A DNA stretch of 64,000 bases, taken from assembly GCF_001083785.1 (NCBI RefSeq), contig NZ_LAVL01000004.1, forward strand, positions 1 to 64,000. Reading direction: 5' to 3'. A model generated the notes under the pieces. That model was not told where the DNA came from. It did no database searches and was given only the letters and a program-made list of their open reading frames with translations. This document shows, piece after piece, positions 25,391-34,849 of this stretch. Positions within the stretch are counted from its first letter, which is position 1. The number at the start of each line of letters is the position of its first letter. Both the position numbers and the translations under genes were made by a program. Source of the stretch: Nonomuraea sp. SBT364. Lineage in GTDB: Bacteria > Actinomycetota > Actinomycetes > Streptosporangiales > Streptosporangiaceae.

Positions 25391-27888
25391 GCGGTGACCT
25401 GCCTTTCGTTTCGCAGTGCCGCGCGTACGACCAGCAGCGATCCCGCCGGCGCGCCGGTGAGCGCGGCCGCGCCGAGCGGGACCAGCCAGCCGAAGGGGAT
25501 GAGGGACAACGTGACGGCCAGGCCGCCGGGCTCGCTCGCGGCGTGCACGAGCGTCACCCAGGCGGTCGCGGCCAGGGCCAGCACGAGGACGGGCACCACG
25601 GTGAACAGGCTCTCCCAGCAGGCCATCCTCATCACCTGGCCGCGGCGCATGCCAAGGTGCCGCATGCCGGCGAACTCCCTCCGACGGTCGAGCAGCCCCA
25701 GGCACAGGCTGTTGATCGCGGCCACGAGGCAGAGCAGCGCGACCAGCAGGGAGACGTACGGCATCGTGCGGTTCCGTTCGGCGTTCTCCCGGCTCTTCTG
25801 CCAGACGTACTCCTGTTTGGTGAAGGACTCCACCGGCACGCGCGGATCCGCGAGCCGGCCGGGGTCCACTCCGCGCACGTATATCCGCTCGTGCTGCCGC
25901 GACGGCAGGTGGGTGCCGGCGATCGCGTGGGCGGGCAGCAGCACCGACCCCAGTTCGCCGGTGTCGGCGTAGACCGTGGTCACGGTGTAGAGGGCGTCCT
26001 CGGCCTCGCCGGGGAACCGGACCCGTAGCCGCGACCCGAGCCCGGCCCCGAGCGAGTCGCTGACGGCGACCTCTCCTTCGCCCAGGTCGCCGGGCGACCG
26101 GCCGCGCAAGGTGAGATTGACGACCCGCGTGACGTCTCCGGTGATCAGGGTTGCGTGGGTGGGCGGCGGGTCCTGGGCAGACGGCCGTCCATCCACCGAC
26201 ACGGCGACCGGCATCGTCACGATCCCGACCGCGGCGGACGTGTCGCCGCGAGCCAGGACGCGGCGCCGCAACTCCTCCGACAGCGCGCCCTGTCCTGTCG
26301 ACGGCCGCAGCACGTGGTCGGCGCGGACGTCCCTGACGGCGTACGCGGCCAGCCGCCAGTCGTAGAAGAGCTGCGTGCCCACGACCACGCCGACCAGCGT
26401 CACACCGAGCGCCAGCGACCCCACCGCCCCGGCGAACCTACGGTGGTTGAAGATCACGTTGGCTGCGGCCAGGAACCCGTCCACCCGCGACACCCGGGCG
26501 GCCAGGCCCCGGACCAGCTTGCCGGAGGCCAGCACGATCCACGGGGCCACCAGCCCGACCGCGGCCACGGTCAGGCACACCGTGCCCAGTTGCAGGCCCA
26601 GCAGGGCGGCCCCGTGCAGCCCGATCAGCCCCCACAACTGCACGGCCGACAGGACGCCGGCTCCGGCGAGCAGCGTCAGCCCCGCCACCAGCCGTCCCCT
26701 GCCGAGCCGCCTGCCCTCCGCGGGGGCTTCGCCCAGCGCGTCCCCCGGACGGATCCGCAGCGCTCGTCGTACCGAGGCCAGGCTCGCCACCAGGGCGATG
26801 GCCAGGGTCAGCACGAACGTCCACAGCACCGGAAGCGGGTGATGGCCGACCTCGAACGCCACGCTCACCGTACCGAAGTCCCGGAACCGCGCCGCGACGG
26901 CGGGCGCGAGGAGCATGGCGAGCGGGACCGCCACCGCCGCGGCGACCACCACGAGCAACACCGTCTCCACCAGCAGCATCCGCCGGATCTGCCCGGGGCG
27001 GGCTCCCACAGCACGCAGAACGGCGATCTCCAGGCCGCGGCGGCGGACCGACAGCCCCATGGCCGCCGCCACCATGCCCGTCGAGACCAGCGCGGTGACC
27101 CACACCAGGAACCACAGGGTGTTGAAGCCCGCACTGGAGACGATGTTGTTCTCCTGCCCGCCGCGGTCCGCGCCGACGGCGACGCGCGCGATCCGCAGCC
27201 CGGCGTTGTTGTACGGCTCCACCGCCCGGGTCACGGCCGCCCGCAGCGCCTCCGTGCCGACGCCCGGCCGGGGGTAGACCCCTAGCGCGTCGGCCCGCTC
27301 ACCGCGTCCCGACAACCTGGCGGCGTGGCCGTCGGCGAAGAACAGCGCCGATTGGTGCCGCCAGGCCGAGCGGGGCGCCGCCACGCCGACCACCTTGTGG
27401 ACGTGGACGGTTCCCGACACGGCGACCTCGACCCGGTCCCCGATTCCGGTCCTGGCCACCGCGGCCAGCCGTGCGTCCACAACCACCTCGCCCGGCGCCC
27501 GCGGCGGGCGGCCCTCCGTGAGCTGGAAGGGCGTCAGCCGCGCGCTCGACCAGCCGTGCCCCCACGGCCAGAGGCACTGGTCCCCGGGCACCTCCAGCCG
27601 AGCCCCGCGGACGAACAGCACGGCCGGGAAACTGAGATCACGAACCGTCGCCCCCACCTCGGGGAGCGCGTCCACGGCCGCCGCCAGTGCGGGCGAGATG
27701 CCGCCTCCGCTCGTGCCGACGACCAGCGGAACCCCGGCGTACCGCTCCACCGGGACCTCCTGCCGGTCCGCGGAGTCGACGACGAACCACAAGGCCCCGA
27801 CCGCGGTCGCCGAGACGACCAGCGTAGCCAGCATGCCTATCAGGCTGCCCGGATGCCACCGCAGCGTCCGCCATGCCAGCCACGTCAC
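25387..27888 (-). CDS. FtsX-like ABC transporter permease (double FtsX module)
   Basis: An 833-residue membrane protein with the ten-helix, double-FtsX arrangement: helix 1 at residues 15-38, a large external domain (about 40-240), an FtsX bundle with the GLEIAVLRAVGARPGQIRRMLLVE loop, a second external domain, and a final bundle with EFAGMRHLGMRRGQVMRM. Such permeases with a LolD/MacB-type ATPase export peptides or antibiotics or transmit a signal. It is the first gene of a four-gene minus-strand operon ending in a lipoprotein. Confidence 0.88.
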   Translation of the reverse strand: MTWLAWRTLRWHPGSLIGMLATLVVSATAVGALWFVVDSADRQEVPVERYAGVPLVVGTSGGGISPALAAAVDALPEVGATVRDLSFPAVLFVRGARLEVPGDQCLWPWGHGWSSARLTPFQLTEGRPPRAPGEVVVDARLAAVARTGIGDRVEVAVSGTVHVHKVVGVAAPRSAWRHQSALFFADGHAARLSGRGERADALGVYPRPGVGTEALRAAVTRAVEPYNNAGLRIARVAVGADRGGQENNIVSSAGFNTLWFLVWVTALVSTGMVAAAMGLSVRRRGLEIAVLRAVGARPGQIRRMLLVETVLLVVVAAAVAVPLAMLLAPAVAARFRDFGTVSVAFEVGHHPLPVLWTFVLTLAIALVASLASVRRALRIRPGDALGEAPAEGRRLGRGRLVAGLTLLAGAGVLSAVQLWGLIGLHGAALLGLQLGTVCLTVAAVGLVAPWIVLASGKLVRGLAARVSRVDGFLAAANVIFNHRRFAGAVGSLALGVTLVGVVVGTQLFYDWRLAAYAVRDVRADHVLRPSTGQGALSEELRRRVLARGDTSAAVGIVTMPVAVSVDGRPSAQDPPPTHATLITGDVTRVVNLTLRGRSPGDLGEGEVAVSDSLGAGLGSRLRVRFPGEAEDALYTVTTVYADTGELGSVLLPAHAIAGTHLPSRQHERIYVRGVDPGRLADPRVPVESFTKQEYVWQKSRENAERNRTMPYVSLLVALLCLVAAINSLCLGLLDRRREFAGMRHLGMRRGQVMRMACWESLFTVVPVLVLALAATAWVTLVHAASEPGGLAVTLSLIPFGWLVPLGAAALTGAPAGSLLVVRAALRNERQVTA

Positions 27889-28046
27889 CTCACCACCTCC
27901 GACCCGGGCCCCGGAAGCGACCGGGCCCGCGTTCCAGCACGATTCCTTGGGCTTTCCTCCAGCGTGCCGGTCATGGCGGTCCCGTTCCTCGGCCGCCGGA
28001 CGGATTCCGCCTCGGTACCGCGGTCCTGCCGGACGGCATGGCCGGG

Positions 28047-28062
28047 ACCCCGGTACCGGGGT
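28047..28062. terminator. 16-bp perfect palindrome after the old-yellow-enzyme gene
   Basis: ACCCCGGTACCGGGGT is fully self-complementary and lies 35 bp beyond the reductase stop, in the 208-bp gap before the FtsX permease start. It could be a terminator stem for the reductase transcript or an operator for the ABC operon; the remainder of this gap shows nothing else. Confidence 0.35.
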
Positions 28063-28096
28063 GGTGAGGGACCCGCCGAGGGTAGCTCGGCCCGCC

Positions 28097-29230
28097 TCAG
28101 ATTCCGACCGGATCGCGATCTTCCCGGGCGGCGGCCAGCGTGGGGTAGTCGGTGTATCCGACCTCGCCGCCCCCGTACCAGTGCTCCGGTCGCACCGGGT
28201 TGAGCGGCGTGCCGCGACGGAACCGTTCGACCAGGTCGGGGTTGGCCAGGAACGCCCGGCCGAGCGAGATCAGGTCGGCGCCCGCCGTGAGCAGCCGCTC
28301 GCCCTCGTGCCGGCCGCCGCCGGCAGGGAACGGAGTCGGCCAGGGCAGCGCCGGATTGGCGATCAGCGTGGCCGGCCAGTCGCCGCGGATGCGGTGGAAC
28401 AGGGGTTGGGTAGGGTCGGCGAACACGACGTGCAGGTAGGCCAGGCCCTTGTCGGCCAGCGCGCCGACGAGCGCGGGATAGACGCGCTCGATGTCGTGCT
28501 CGCGCATGGCGTTGGCCGTGACACCGGGTGCGATGCGCAGGCCCACCCGCGCGGGACCGACCGCGTCGGCGACGGCCTCGACCACCTCGACCGCGAAGCG
28601 GATGCGGCCGGCCGCCGAGCCGCCATAGGCGTCGGCCCGGTGGTTGGTGGCCTCCGAGAGGAACTGGTGGATGAGGTAGCCGTTGCCGCCGTGCACCTCC
28701 ACGCCCTCGAACCCGGCGTCGATGGCGCGCCGGGCGGCGGCGGCGAAGTCGGCCACGGTGGAACGGATCTCCGCGACGGTCATCTCGCGGGGCACGACCC
28801 CGGGCTTGGACCCGCCGGGGGTGTGGATCGGGTCGGGGAACGCCACCGGCGAGGGCGCGAGCGGCATCAGCCCGGTGGTGTCCGGGTGGCCGATCCGGCC
28901 GCCGTGCTGCAACTGCAGGAACATCGTGCCGCCCGCGGCGCGCACCGCGCCGGTGACGCGCCGCCAGCCCGCCACGTGCGCGTCGTTATATATGGCGGGA
29001 ATGTCGGGATAGGTCTGCCCGACCGCGTTCGGGGTGCTGGCCTCGGCGACGATCAGCCCGGCGGACGCGCGCTGCGCGTAGTACGTCGCCATGATCGGCT
29101 CAGGGACTCCGTCGGCCGACGCGCGGTTGCGCGTCAGGGGCGCCATCACCAGCCGGTTGGGCAGGTGCAGAGCGCCGAGCCTGGCGGGTTCGAACAGGCG
29201 GGAGGTCAACGCTGCGCTTGACATGGTCAT
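28097..29230 (-). CDS. Alkene reductase / old yellow enzyme family FMN-dependent oxidoreductase (NemA-like)
   Basis: About 377 residues forming an FMN-binding TIM barrel. Recognisable OYE elements are LPNRLVMAPLTRNRA, YYAQRASAGLIVAEAS, FLQLQHGGRIGH, the substrate His/Asn pair in VEVHGGNGYLIHQFLS, and the phosphate-binding C-terminal part LISLGRAFLANPDLV. It would reduce activated alkenes, quinones or nitro-esters with NAD(P)H. ATG 29230 is chosen; ATG 29224, two codons on, is equally plausible. It is divergent from an AfsR-like regulator with a roughly 110-bp shared promoter region. Confidence 0.92.
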   Translation of the reverse strand: MTMSSAALTSRLFEPARLGALHLPNRLVMAPLTRNRASADGVPEPIMATYYAQRASAGLIVAEASTPNAVGQTYPDIPAIYNDAHVAGWRRVTGAVRAAGGTMFLQLQHGGRIGHPDTTGLMPLAPSPVAFPDPIHTPGGSKPGVVPREMTVAEIRSTVADFAAAARRAIDAGFEGVEVHGGNGYLIHQFLSEATNHRADAYGGSAAGRIRFAVEVVEAVADAVGPARVGLRIAPGVTANAMREHDIERVYPALVGALADKGLAYLHVVFADPTQPLFHRIRGDWPATLIANPALPWPTPFPAGGGRHEGERLLTAGADLISLGRAFLANPDLVERFRRGTPLNPVRPEHWYGGGEVGYTDYPTLAAAREDRDPVGI

Positions 29231-29339
29231 GGTCCGATCTCTCATGTTCTGTGGCTGTGACGACTGTGCTCCTGAGCGCTTCGGGGTTCCTGATGGTCCG
29301 CTGACGGTCCGCCGCCCGGCCCTGTGTACGGTGACCACT

Positions 29340-32300
29340 GTGCGGTTCGGAGTGCTTGGTCCACTGCTGGTGCAGGACGACGGGGGCCGGCCGGTCAAGG
29401 TCCTCGAAGCCAAGGTCAGGGCGCTGCTCGCCGATCTGCTCGTGCACGAGGGGCGGCCGGTCGCCGCCGACCGGCTCATCGACGACCTGTGGGGCGCGGA
29501 GCCGCCGGGCAACCCCGCCAACGCCCTGCAGGCCAAGGTCTCCCAGCTGCGCCGGGCCGTCGGCCGCGACCGCGTGGCCTACCAGGCGCCCGGCTACCTG
29601 CTGCGCCTCGGCCCGGCCGACGAGGTGGACGCGGACCGGTTCCTGGCCCTGGTGGCCGGGGCCCGCTCCGCCGACCCTGCCACGCGGGCCGCGCGGCTCA
29701 CCGAGGCGCTCGGACTCTGGCGCGGGCCGGCGTACGCCGATTTCGCCGACGAGGAGTTCGTCCGCGCGGCGGCGCACCGCCTGACCGAGCAGCGCCTCGC
29801 GGTCGTGGAGGAGCAGGCCGAGACCCGCCTGGCCATGGGCGACCATCTCCTGCTCACCGGGGAACTCGCCGATCTGGTGGCCCGCCATCCGCTGCGCGAA
29901 CGGCTGCGCGCCGTCCAGCTCCGGGCCCTCTACCTGGCCGGTCGCCAGAGCGAGGCGCTGGCCTCGTACGCGGAGCTGCGCCACCGGCTGGCGGACGAAC
30001 TCGGCGTCGATCCCAGCCCGGAGCTGGTCGCGCTGCACCAGGCGATCCTGCGCCAGGACACGTCGCTCGGCCCGCCTCCTGGCGTCCCCGATCGCCCCCG
30101 GACGAATCTTCCCGCCCAGCTCACCGCCCTGATCGGGCACCGGCAGGCTCTGGAGGAGATCGGCAGGCTTCTCGCTCGTGTCCGCCTCGTCACGCTGATC
30201 GGGCCGGGTGGAGTGGGCAAGACGCGGGTCGCGGTGGAGGCCGCGTCGCGAGCGCCGTCGGAGGGGTCGCCGAACGGCCCGTGCTTTCCCGATGGGGTTT
30301 GGCTGGTCGAGCTCGCCGACCAGCGCGGAGGCGTGGCCGACATCGCGCAGGCGGTCGCGGCCACGCTCGGCCTCACCGGCGACGTCCCGGCGGGTCCGCC
30401 GGGGCCCGGTACGCCCCGGCCGCCCGCCGACCGGCTCGCCGCCGCCCTGCGCGAGAGCCGGATCCTGCTCGTACTCGACAACTGCGAACAGGTCATCGAG
30501 CCGGCCGCCGAGCTCGCGGACCTGCTGCTGCGCGCCGCGCCGGGGGTGAAGGTCCTGGCCACCAGCCGCGAGCCGCTCGGCCTGACGGGCGAGACCGTGT
30601 ACCCGGTCGAGCCGCTTCAACCGGCCGACGCGATCCGGCTGTTCGCCGAGCGGGCCACCGCGTCCGCCCCGGGCTTCGCTCTCGACGGCGGGACGCGCGA
30701 GGCGGTGGCCGAGATCTGCCGCCGCCTCGACGGCATCCCGCTCGCACTCGAACTGGCGGCGACCCGGGTACGGGGCCTCGGGGTGCGGGAGCTGGCGGCG
30801 CGGCTCGAGAACCGGTTCCGGGTGCTCACGGCCGGGCAGCGGGGCGCGCCGGCCCGGCAGCAGACCCTGCGGGCGATGATCGACTGGAGCTGGGAGCTGC
30901 TCAGCGAGCCGGAGCGGGTGGTGCTGCGCCGCCTGGCCGTACCCGCCGGCGGCTGCACCCTGGACGCGGTCGAGGCGGTGTGCGCCGGGACCGGGGTACA
31001 CCACGACGAGGTGCTCGACCTGGTGACGCGCCTGGTCGACCGGTCCTTGGTCGTCATGGCCGACAGTCCGGCGGGGCCGCGCTACCGGCTGCTCGAATCG
31101 GTGGCCGCGTACGCGGCGGAGCGCCTGCGCGAGGCGGACGAACTCGCGGGGGTTCGCGAGCGGCATCTGCGTCACTACCTGGACCTCGCCGAACAGGCCG
31201 AGCCTCAGCTCCGCGGTCCGCGGCAGCAGGAGTGGCTCAGCCGGCTCGACGCGGAAGCCGCCAACTTCCGTTCGGCGCTGCAAGGGGCGGTCCTCCCGGA
31301 TGCGGCAGCCCGGCTGGCCACCGCCCTCTGCTGGTGGTGGCTGCTGCGCGGCAGGCTGAGCGAGGGCCGCCGTGCCCTGTCGGCGGTGCTCGCCGTCGCC
31401 CCCGAGGCCGCCGAACTACGCGTGCTGGAAGGCGCGTTCACGCTGCTGAGCGGCGACCGCTCCAGCCCGCGCCCGTCGCCGCACTCCGGGATCGACGCCC
31501 CGGAACGGCGCGGCCGGGCGGTGTGGTTGTACGCGTACGGCCTCTTCCACGCCGGGCTCCCGGCGGCCGGCGAGGAGCTCAACGCCCAGGCGCACGACCT
31601 CCTGGCCGCCGACGAATGGGGCACCGCGGCCGTACTCGGGCTGCGGGCGATGACCGCGCTGGCCCGTGGCGACCTCGACGCCGTCGCCCGGGACGGCCTG
31701 CGCAGCGCCGCGCTCTTCCGCGAGCTCGGGGACCGCTGGGGCGAGTTGCAGACCGTGTCACCGCTCTCCACGCTCGCCGAGATCAAGGGTGACTACGCCG
31801 AGGCCGCCCGCCGCCAGACCGAAGGGCTGCGCATCGCCCGGGAGCTGGGCCTGGCGGCGGAGGTCGCCGCCCGCCACTCGGGGCTCGGCCGGCTGGCGCT
31901 GCTCTCCCAGGACTGGGATCGTGCCCGCGAACTGCACGAACGGGCCCGGCGGCTGGCCGTGGAGCAGGGCTACGTCTACGGCGAGGTGCACGCGGTCATG
32001 GGGCTCGCCCTCGGGGCCCGCCGTTCCGGCGACCTCGACGCGGCGGAGGCGTACCTGATCCGGCTCCGCGACGAGCTCGTGTCCTCGGCGGCCGGCGAGC
32101 ACCTGCTGCTCGTCGAGCTGGGCTTCACCGCCGAGCTGCGCGGCGACGCGGCGCGGGCCGCGGACTGTCAGCTGCGCGGGCTGGAGGTCGCCCGTTCGAT
32201 CGGAGAGCCGAGGGCCGTGGCGCTGTCCTTGGAAGGGCTGGCGGGCGCGGCGGCGCTGTCCGGGGACGCGGGCCGGGCCGAGAGCGCGGCGCTCCTGCTC

Positions 32301-32498
32301 GGCGCGGCGGACGCGGCCCGGCGAAGCGTGGGCGCGCCGCTGCCGCCCGCCGAACGTGGTGACGTGGATCGGATCATGGCGGTGACGAGGGCCGTCCTGG
32401 GCGAGGCCGCGCATGCCGACGCCTTCCTGCGTGGCACGGAACTCCCCCCGCACGAGGCCGCGCACGTCGCCCGGACGACACTGTCCGACGCGTCCTGA
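29340..32498 (+). CDS. AfsR/SARP-type BTAD transcriptional regulator with NB-ARC and TPR domains
   Basis: A 1052-residue regulator in the order OmpR-type winged helix (1-95, VRFGVLGPLLVQDDGGRPVKV at the start), bacterial transcriptional activator domain (about 100-245), AAA/NB-ARC ATPase with P-loop GPGGVGKT (about 288-295) and Walker B VLDNCEQV, then helical TPR-like repeats to the end. This is the large AfsR/SARP class that often governs antibiotic or stress regulons. GTG 29340 gives the canonical family start; GTG 29331 is an alternative. Divergent from the old-yellow-enzyme gene, its nearest possible target. Confidence 0.9.
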   Translation: MRFGVLGPLLVQDDGGRPVKVLEAKVRALLADLLVHEGRPVAADRLIDDLWGAEPPGNPANALQAKVSQLRRAVGRDRVAYQAPGYLLRLGPADEVDADRFLALVAGARSADPATRAARLTEALGLWRGPAYADFADEEFVRAAAHRLTEQRLAVVEEQAETRLAMGDHLLLTGELADLVARHPLRERLRAVQLRALYLAGRQSEALASYAELRHRLADELGVDPSPELVALHQAILRQDTSLGPPPGVPDRPRTNLPAQLTALIGHRQALEEIGRLLARVRLVTLIGPGGVGKTRVAVEAASRAPSEGSPNGPCFPDGVWLVELADQRGGVADIAQAVAATLGLTGDVPAGPPGPGTPRPPADRLAAALRESRILLVLDNCEQVIEPAAELADLLLRAAPGVKVLATSREPLGLTGETVYPVEPLQPADAIRLFAERATASAPGFALDGGTREAVAEICRRLDGIPLALELAATRVRGLGVRELAARLENRFRVLTAGQRGAPARQQTLRAMIDWSWELLSEPERVVLRRLAVPAGGCTLDAVEAVCAGTGVHHDEVLDLVTRLVDRSLVVMADSPAGPRYRLLESVAAYAAERLREADELAGVRERHLRHYLDLAEQAEPQLRGPRQQEWLSRLDAEAANFRSALQGAVLPDAAARLATALCWWWLLRGRLSEGRRALSAVLAVAPEAAELRVLEGAFTLLSGDRSSPRPSPHSGIDAPERRGRAVWLYAYGLFHAGLPAAGEELNAQAHDLLAADEWGTAAVLGLRAMTALARGDLDAVARDGLRSAALFRELGDRWGELQTVSPLSTLAEIKGDYAEAARRQTEGLRIARELGLAAEVAARHSGLGRLALLSQDWDRARELHERARRLAVEQGYVYGEVHAVMGLALGARRSGDLDAAEAYLIRLRDELVSSAAGEHLLLVELGFTAELRGDAARAADCQLRGLEVARSIGEPRAVALSLEGLAGAAALSGDAGRAESAALLLGAADAARRSVGAPLPPAERGDVDRIMAVTRAVLGEAAHADAFLRGTELPPHEAAHVARTTLSDAS

Positions 32499-32568
32499 CT
32501 GCCGTGCTCCAAGGCCTGAGCGGGGTTCGCGCTGCAGGTCCCGCCTGTGGCCGGGCAGTCCCGCGGCG

Positions 32569-32592
32569 GTGCGGGTGCGGGTGCGGGTGCGG
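32569..32592 (+). repeat. Hexanucleotide tandem repeat (GTGCGG x4)
   Basis: Four perfect copies of GTGCGG lie in the 102-bp gap between the convergent regulator and MFS genes. Not coding. A short simple-sequence tract is prone to slippage and is only notable as such. Confidence 0.8.
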
Positions 32593-32600
32593 GGCGAGTT

Positions 32601-34076
32601 TCATCGGGCCTCCTTCGAGTGCGGGCTGAGGTCTTCAGCCGGAGCGGGAGGCGTACGCGCGGGCCGGTGCCGTGGCAGCAGCGTGCTGACCAGCGCGATG
32701 GCCACCGAGAGCGCGGCCGCGATGAGGAAGACCCGGTCGTAGCCGGCGGCGAGCGCGTCGGCCGGGGACCCGCCACCGGCCGCCGTGGTGGCGCCGGCGG
32801 CGGTGACGAGCACGGCCAGGCCGATCGACCCGCCCGCCTGGCCGGCGGTCTGGGCCAGGCCGCCGATCGTGCCCGCGTCACCCTCCGGGACGTCGGCGGT
32901 CGTCGCGGCCATGAGGGTGGGGAAGGTCAGCCCGATCCCGACCGCGATGAGCAGCGTGGGCCCGAGGAAGCCGGTGAGGTAGGCGCTGCCGGCATCGGCC
33001 TGGGCGAGCCAGCCGAACCCGGCCAGGAAGCAGGCGCCACCGGCCAGGATGAGGGGCCGTACGCCGGTGCGCGGCAGCAGTCCGGCGGCGAAGCGCGCGA
33101 CCACCATGAAGGTCACCGCCGCGGGGGTCTGCCCGAGCCCGGCCTGAAGCGCGCCGAAGCCGAGCACGTTCTGCAGGAACAGCGAGGTGAAGTACCACAT
33201 GGCGATGGTGATCCCGCCGAACATCAGCAGCATGCCGCTGCCGGCCGCCACCCCCCGGATCCTGAACAGCCTCAGGGGCACCATCGGCCGGGCGGCGAAC
33301 CGCGCCTCCACGACGAGGAAGGCGGCGAGCAGGAGCAGCCCGGCCACGACTGGCACGACGACCACCGCCGACGTCCAGGCGTGGTCGGTGCCGTGCATGA
33401 CGCCGTAGATGAGCGCGGCCAGACCCGCGGTTCCGGTGACCGCGCCGGCCAGGTCGAGCGGTTCGCGCCGCCCTGGCCGGCGGCCGGGCAGCGCCATCAT
33501 GGCCAGCACGACCAGCGCCGCGCCGATCGGCACGTTGATCAGGAAGACCCACCGCCACGACAGGCCGGTGGTGAGGGCGCCACCGGCGAGGGCGCCCGCC
33601 ATGCCGCCGATCCCGCCGGCGGCCGACCACGCGCCGAACGCGCGGGCCCGCTCGCGGCCCTCGGCGAAGCCGGTGTTGATCACCGCCAGGGTCGCCGGGG
33701 CCATCATGGCGGCTCCGGCGCCCTGCGCGACGCGGGCCGCCACCAGGATTTCCGGCGCGGTCGCCAGGCCACCGACCAGGCTGGTGGCGGAGAACAGCGC
33801 CAGCCCTGCGATCAGTATCCGGCGCGGGCCGAACAGGTCGGCGGCCCGGCCGCCCAGCAGCATGAAACCGGCGAAGGCGAGCAGGTAGCCGTTCACCACC
33901 CAGGCCAGGCCGGTGGAGGTGAAACCGAGGTCGCCGCGGATGGAGGGCAGGGCGACGTTGATGATGGACGAGTCCAGGATGACCATGAACTGGCAGGCGC
34001 AGGCCAGCGCGAGGACCAGCCAGGAGGTGCCGGCGCGTGATCTGGCCGGCTGCGTCACGGTGCTGGTGGTGCCCAT
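32601..34076 (-). CDS. MFS transporter, DHA2 (EmrB/QacA) family
   Basis: A 491-residue, 14-helix exporter. FMVILDSSIINVALPSI in helix 1, GYLLAFAGFMLLGGRAADLFGPRRIL (motif A) and MAGALAGGALTTGLSWRWVFLINVPIG (motif C) are diagnostic. GGAGAG precedes the ATG at 34076. It follows a wrbA-like gene by 25 bp and should be expressed with it under the divergent MarR regulator, giving an operon that both reduces and exports a toxic, probably quinone-like, compound. Confidence 0.92.
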   Translation of the reverse strand: MGTTSTVTQPARSRAGTSWLVLALACACQFMVILDSSIINVALPSIRGDLGFTSTGLAWVVNGYLLAFAGFMLLGGRAADLFGPRRILIAGLALFSATSLVGGLATAPEILVAARVAQGAGAAMMAPATLAVINTGFAEGRERARAFGAWSAAGGIGGMAGALAGGALTTGLSWRWVFLINVPIGAALVVLAMMALPGRRPGRREPLDLAGAVTGTAGLAALIYGVMHGTDHAWTSAVVVVPVVAGLLLLAAFLVVEARFAARPMVPLRLFRIRGVAAGSGMLLMFGGITIAMWYFTSLFLQNVLGFGALQAGLGQTPAAVTFMVVARFAAGLLPRTGVRPLILAGGACFLAGFGWLAQADAGSAYLTGFLGPTLLIAVGIGLTFPTLMAATTADVPEGDAGTIGGLAQTAGQAGGSIGLAVLVTAAGATTAAGGGSPADALAAGYDRVFLIAAALSVAIALVSTLLPRHRPARTPPAPAEDLSPHSKEAR

Positions 34077-34101
34077 GATTCTCTCCTCTCCGGCTCGCCG
34101 C

Positions 34102-34758
34102 TCACACGCCCTGGGAGGCCGTGGCGGCGACGGGCTCGCCGGCGTCGGTCCGGCCGCCTGCCAGCAGCCGGATGGTGATCTGGGCCAGTCGCTGTCCCTG
34201 GTGCCTGGCCGCGGCCAGCGTCGCGGTGTCCTGGTCGTCCCCGGTCGGGCCGGCCACGAGCGACGTGCCGTAGGGGTTGCCGCCGGCGGCGTACACGGCC
34301 GGGTCGGTGTATCCGGGCGGGACGATGAGCGCGCCCCAGTGGTAGAAGACGTTGCCCAGCGACAGGATCGTGGCCTCACTGCCGCCGTGCCGGTTGTAGG
34401 CCGAGGTGAAGGCCGTCACCGGCTTGCCGGCCAGCTCGCCTTCCCGCCACAGTCCGCCGGTCTGGTCGATGAACTGCTTGAGCTGCGCGGCAGGCGTGCC
34501 GAACCGGGTCGGCGTCCCGAACGCGAACGCGTCGGCCCACGCCAGGTCCTCGACCGCGGCCTGGGCGATCGAAGCTGTGGCGTCGGCGTGCTGCCGCCAC
34601 AGCGGGTTCTCGTCGATGGCGCTGTCGGGCGCCAGCTCGGGCACCCGCAGCAGCCGCACCTCGGCGCCGGTCGACGCGGCGCCCTCGGCGACGGCCTGAG
34701 CAAGCTTGTGCACGGCGCCGGTGGCGCTGTAGTAGATGACGGCGATCTTCGCGGTCAT
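34102..34758 (-). CDS. wrbA: NAD(P)H:quinone oxidoreductase, WrbA family flavodoxin-like
   Basis: A 218-residue flavodoxin-fold protein. IAVIYYSATGAVHKLAQAVAEGA is the FMN phosphate loop, and GTPTRFGTPAAQLKQFIDQTGGLW together with AFTSAYNRHGGSEATILSLGNVFYHWGALIVPPGY are the WrbA quinone-reductase signature elements. It would carry out two-electron reduction of quinones, protecting against redox cycling. First gene of an operon with an MFS exporter, divergent from a MarR gene whose operator array lies between them. Confidence 0.92.
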   Translation of the reverse strand: MTAKIAVIYYSATGAVHKLAQAVAEGAASTGAEVRLLRVPELAPDSAIDENPLWRQHADATASIAQAAVEDLAWADAFAFGTPTRFGTPAAQLKQFIDQTGGLWREGELAGKPVTAFTSAYNRHGGSEATILSLGNVFYHWGALIVPPGYTDPAVYAAGGNPYGTSLVAGPTGDDQDTATLAAARHQGQRLAQITIRLLAGGRTDAGEPVAATASQGV

Positions 34759-34786
34759 GTCGGCTCCCTGGGTTGCCCAAAATTGG

Positions 34787-34827
34787 TTATGCAGATAATG
34801 TTATCCGCATAATAGTTATTCGCATAA
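34787..34827. promoter_or_regulatory. Three-half-site MarR operator between wrbA and marR-type genes
   Basis: TTATGCAGATAA (34787-34798) is inverted relative to TTATCCGCATAA (34801-34812), giving a 12-2-12 dyad with one mismatch, and TTATTCGCATAA (34816-34827) repeats the second arm directly. It is the only very AT-rich stretch nearby and lies between the divergent starts at 34758 and 34850, as expected for MarR binding. Confidence 0.75.
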
Positions 34828-34849
34828 TGATCCTGTCAAGGAGTGCCCC

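Noticed and set aside
32569..32592. GTGCGG x4 as a CRISPR-like or origin-like repeat
   Set aside because: Perfect short hexamers without spacers or DnaA-type boxes; just a simple tandem repeat between convergent genes.
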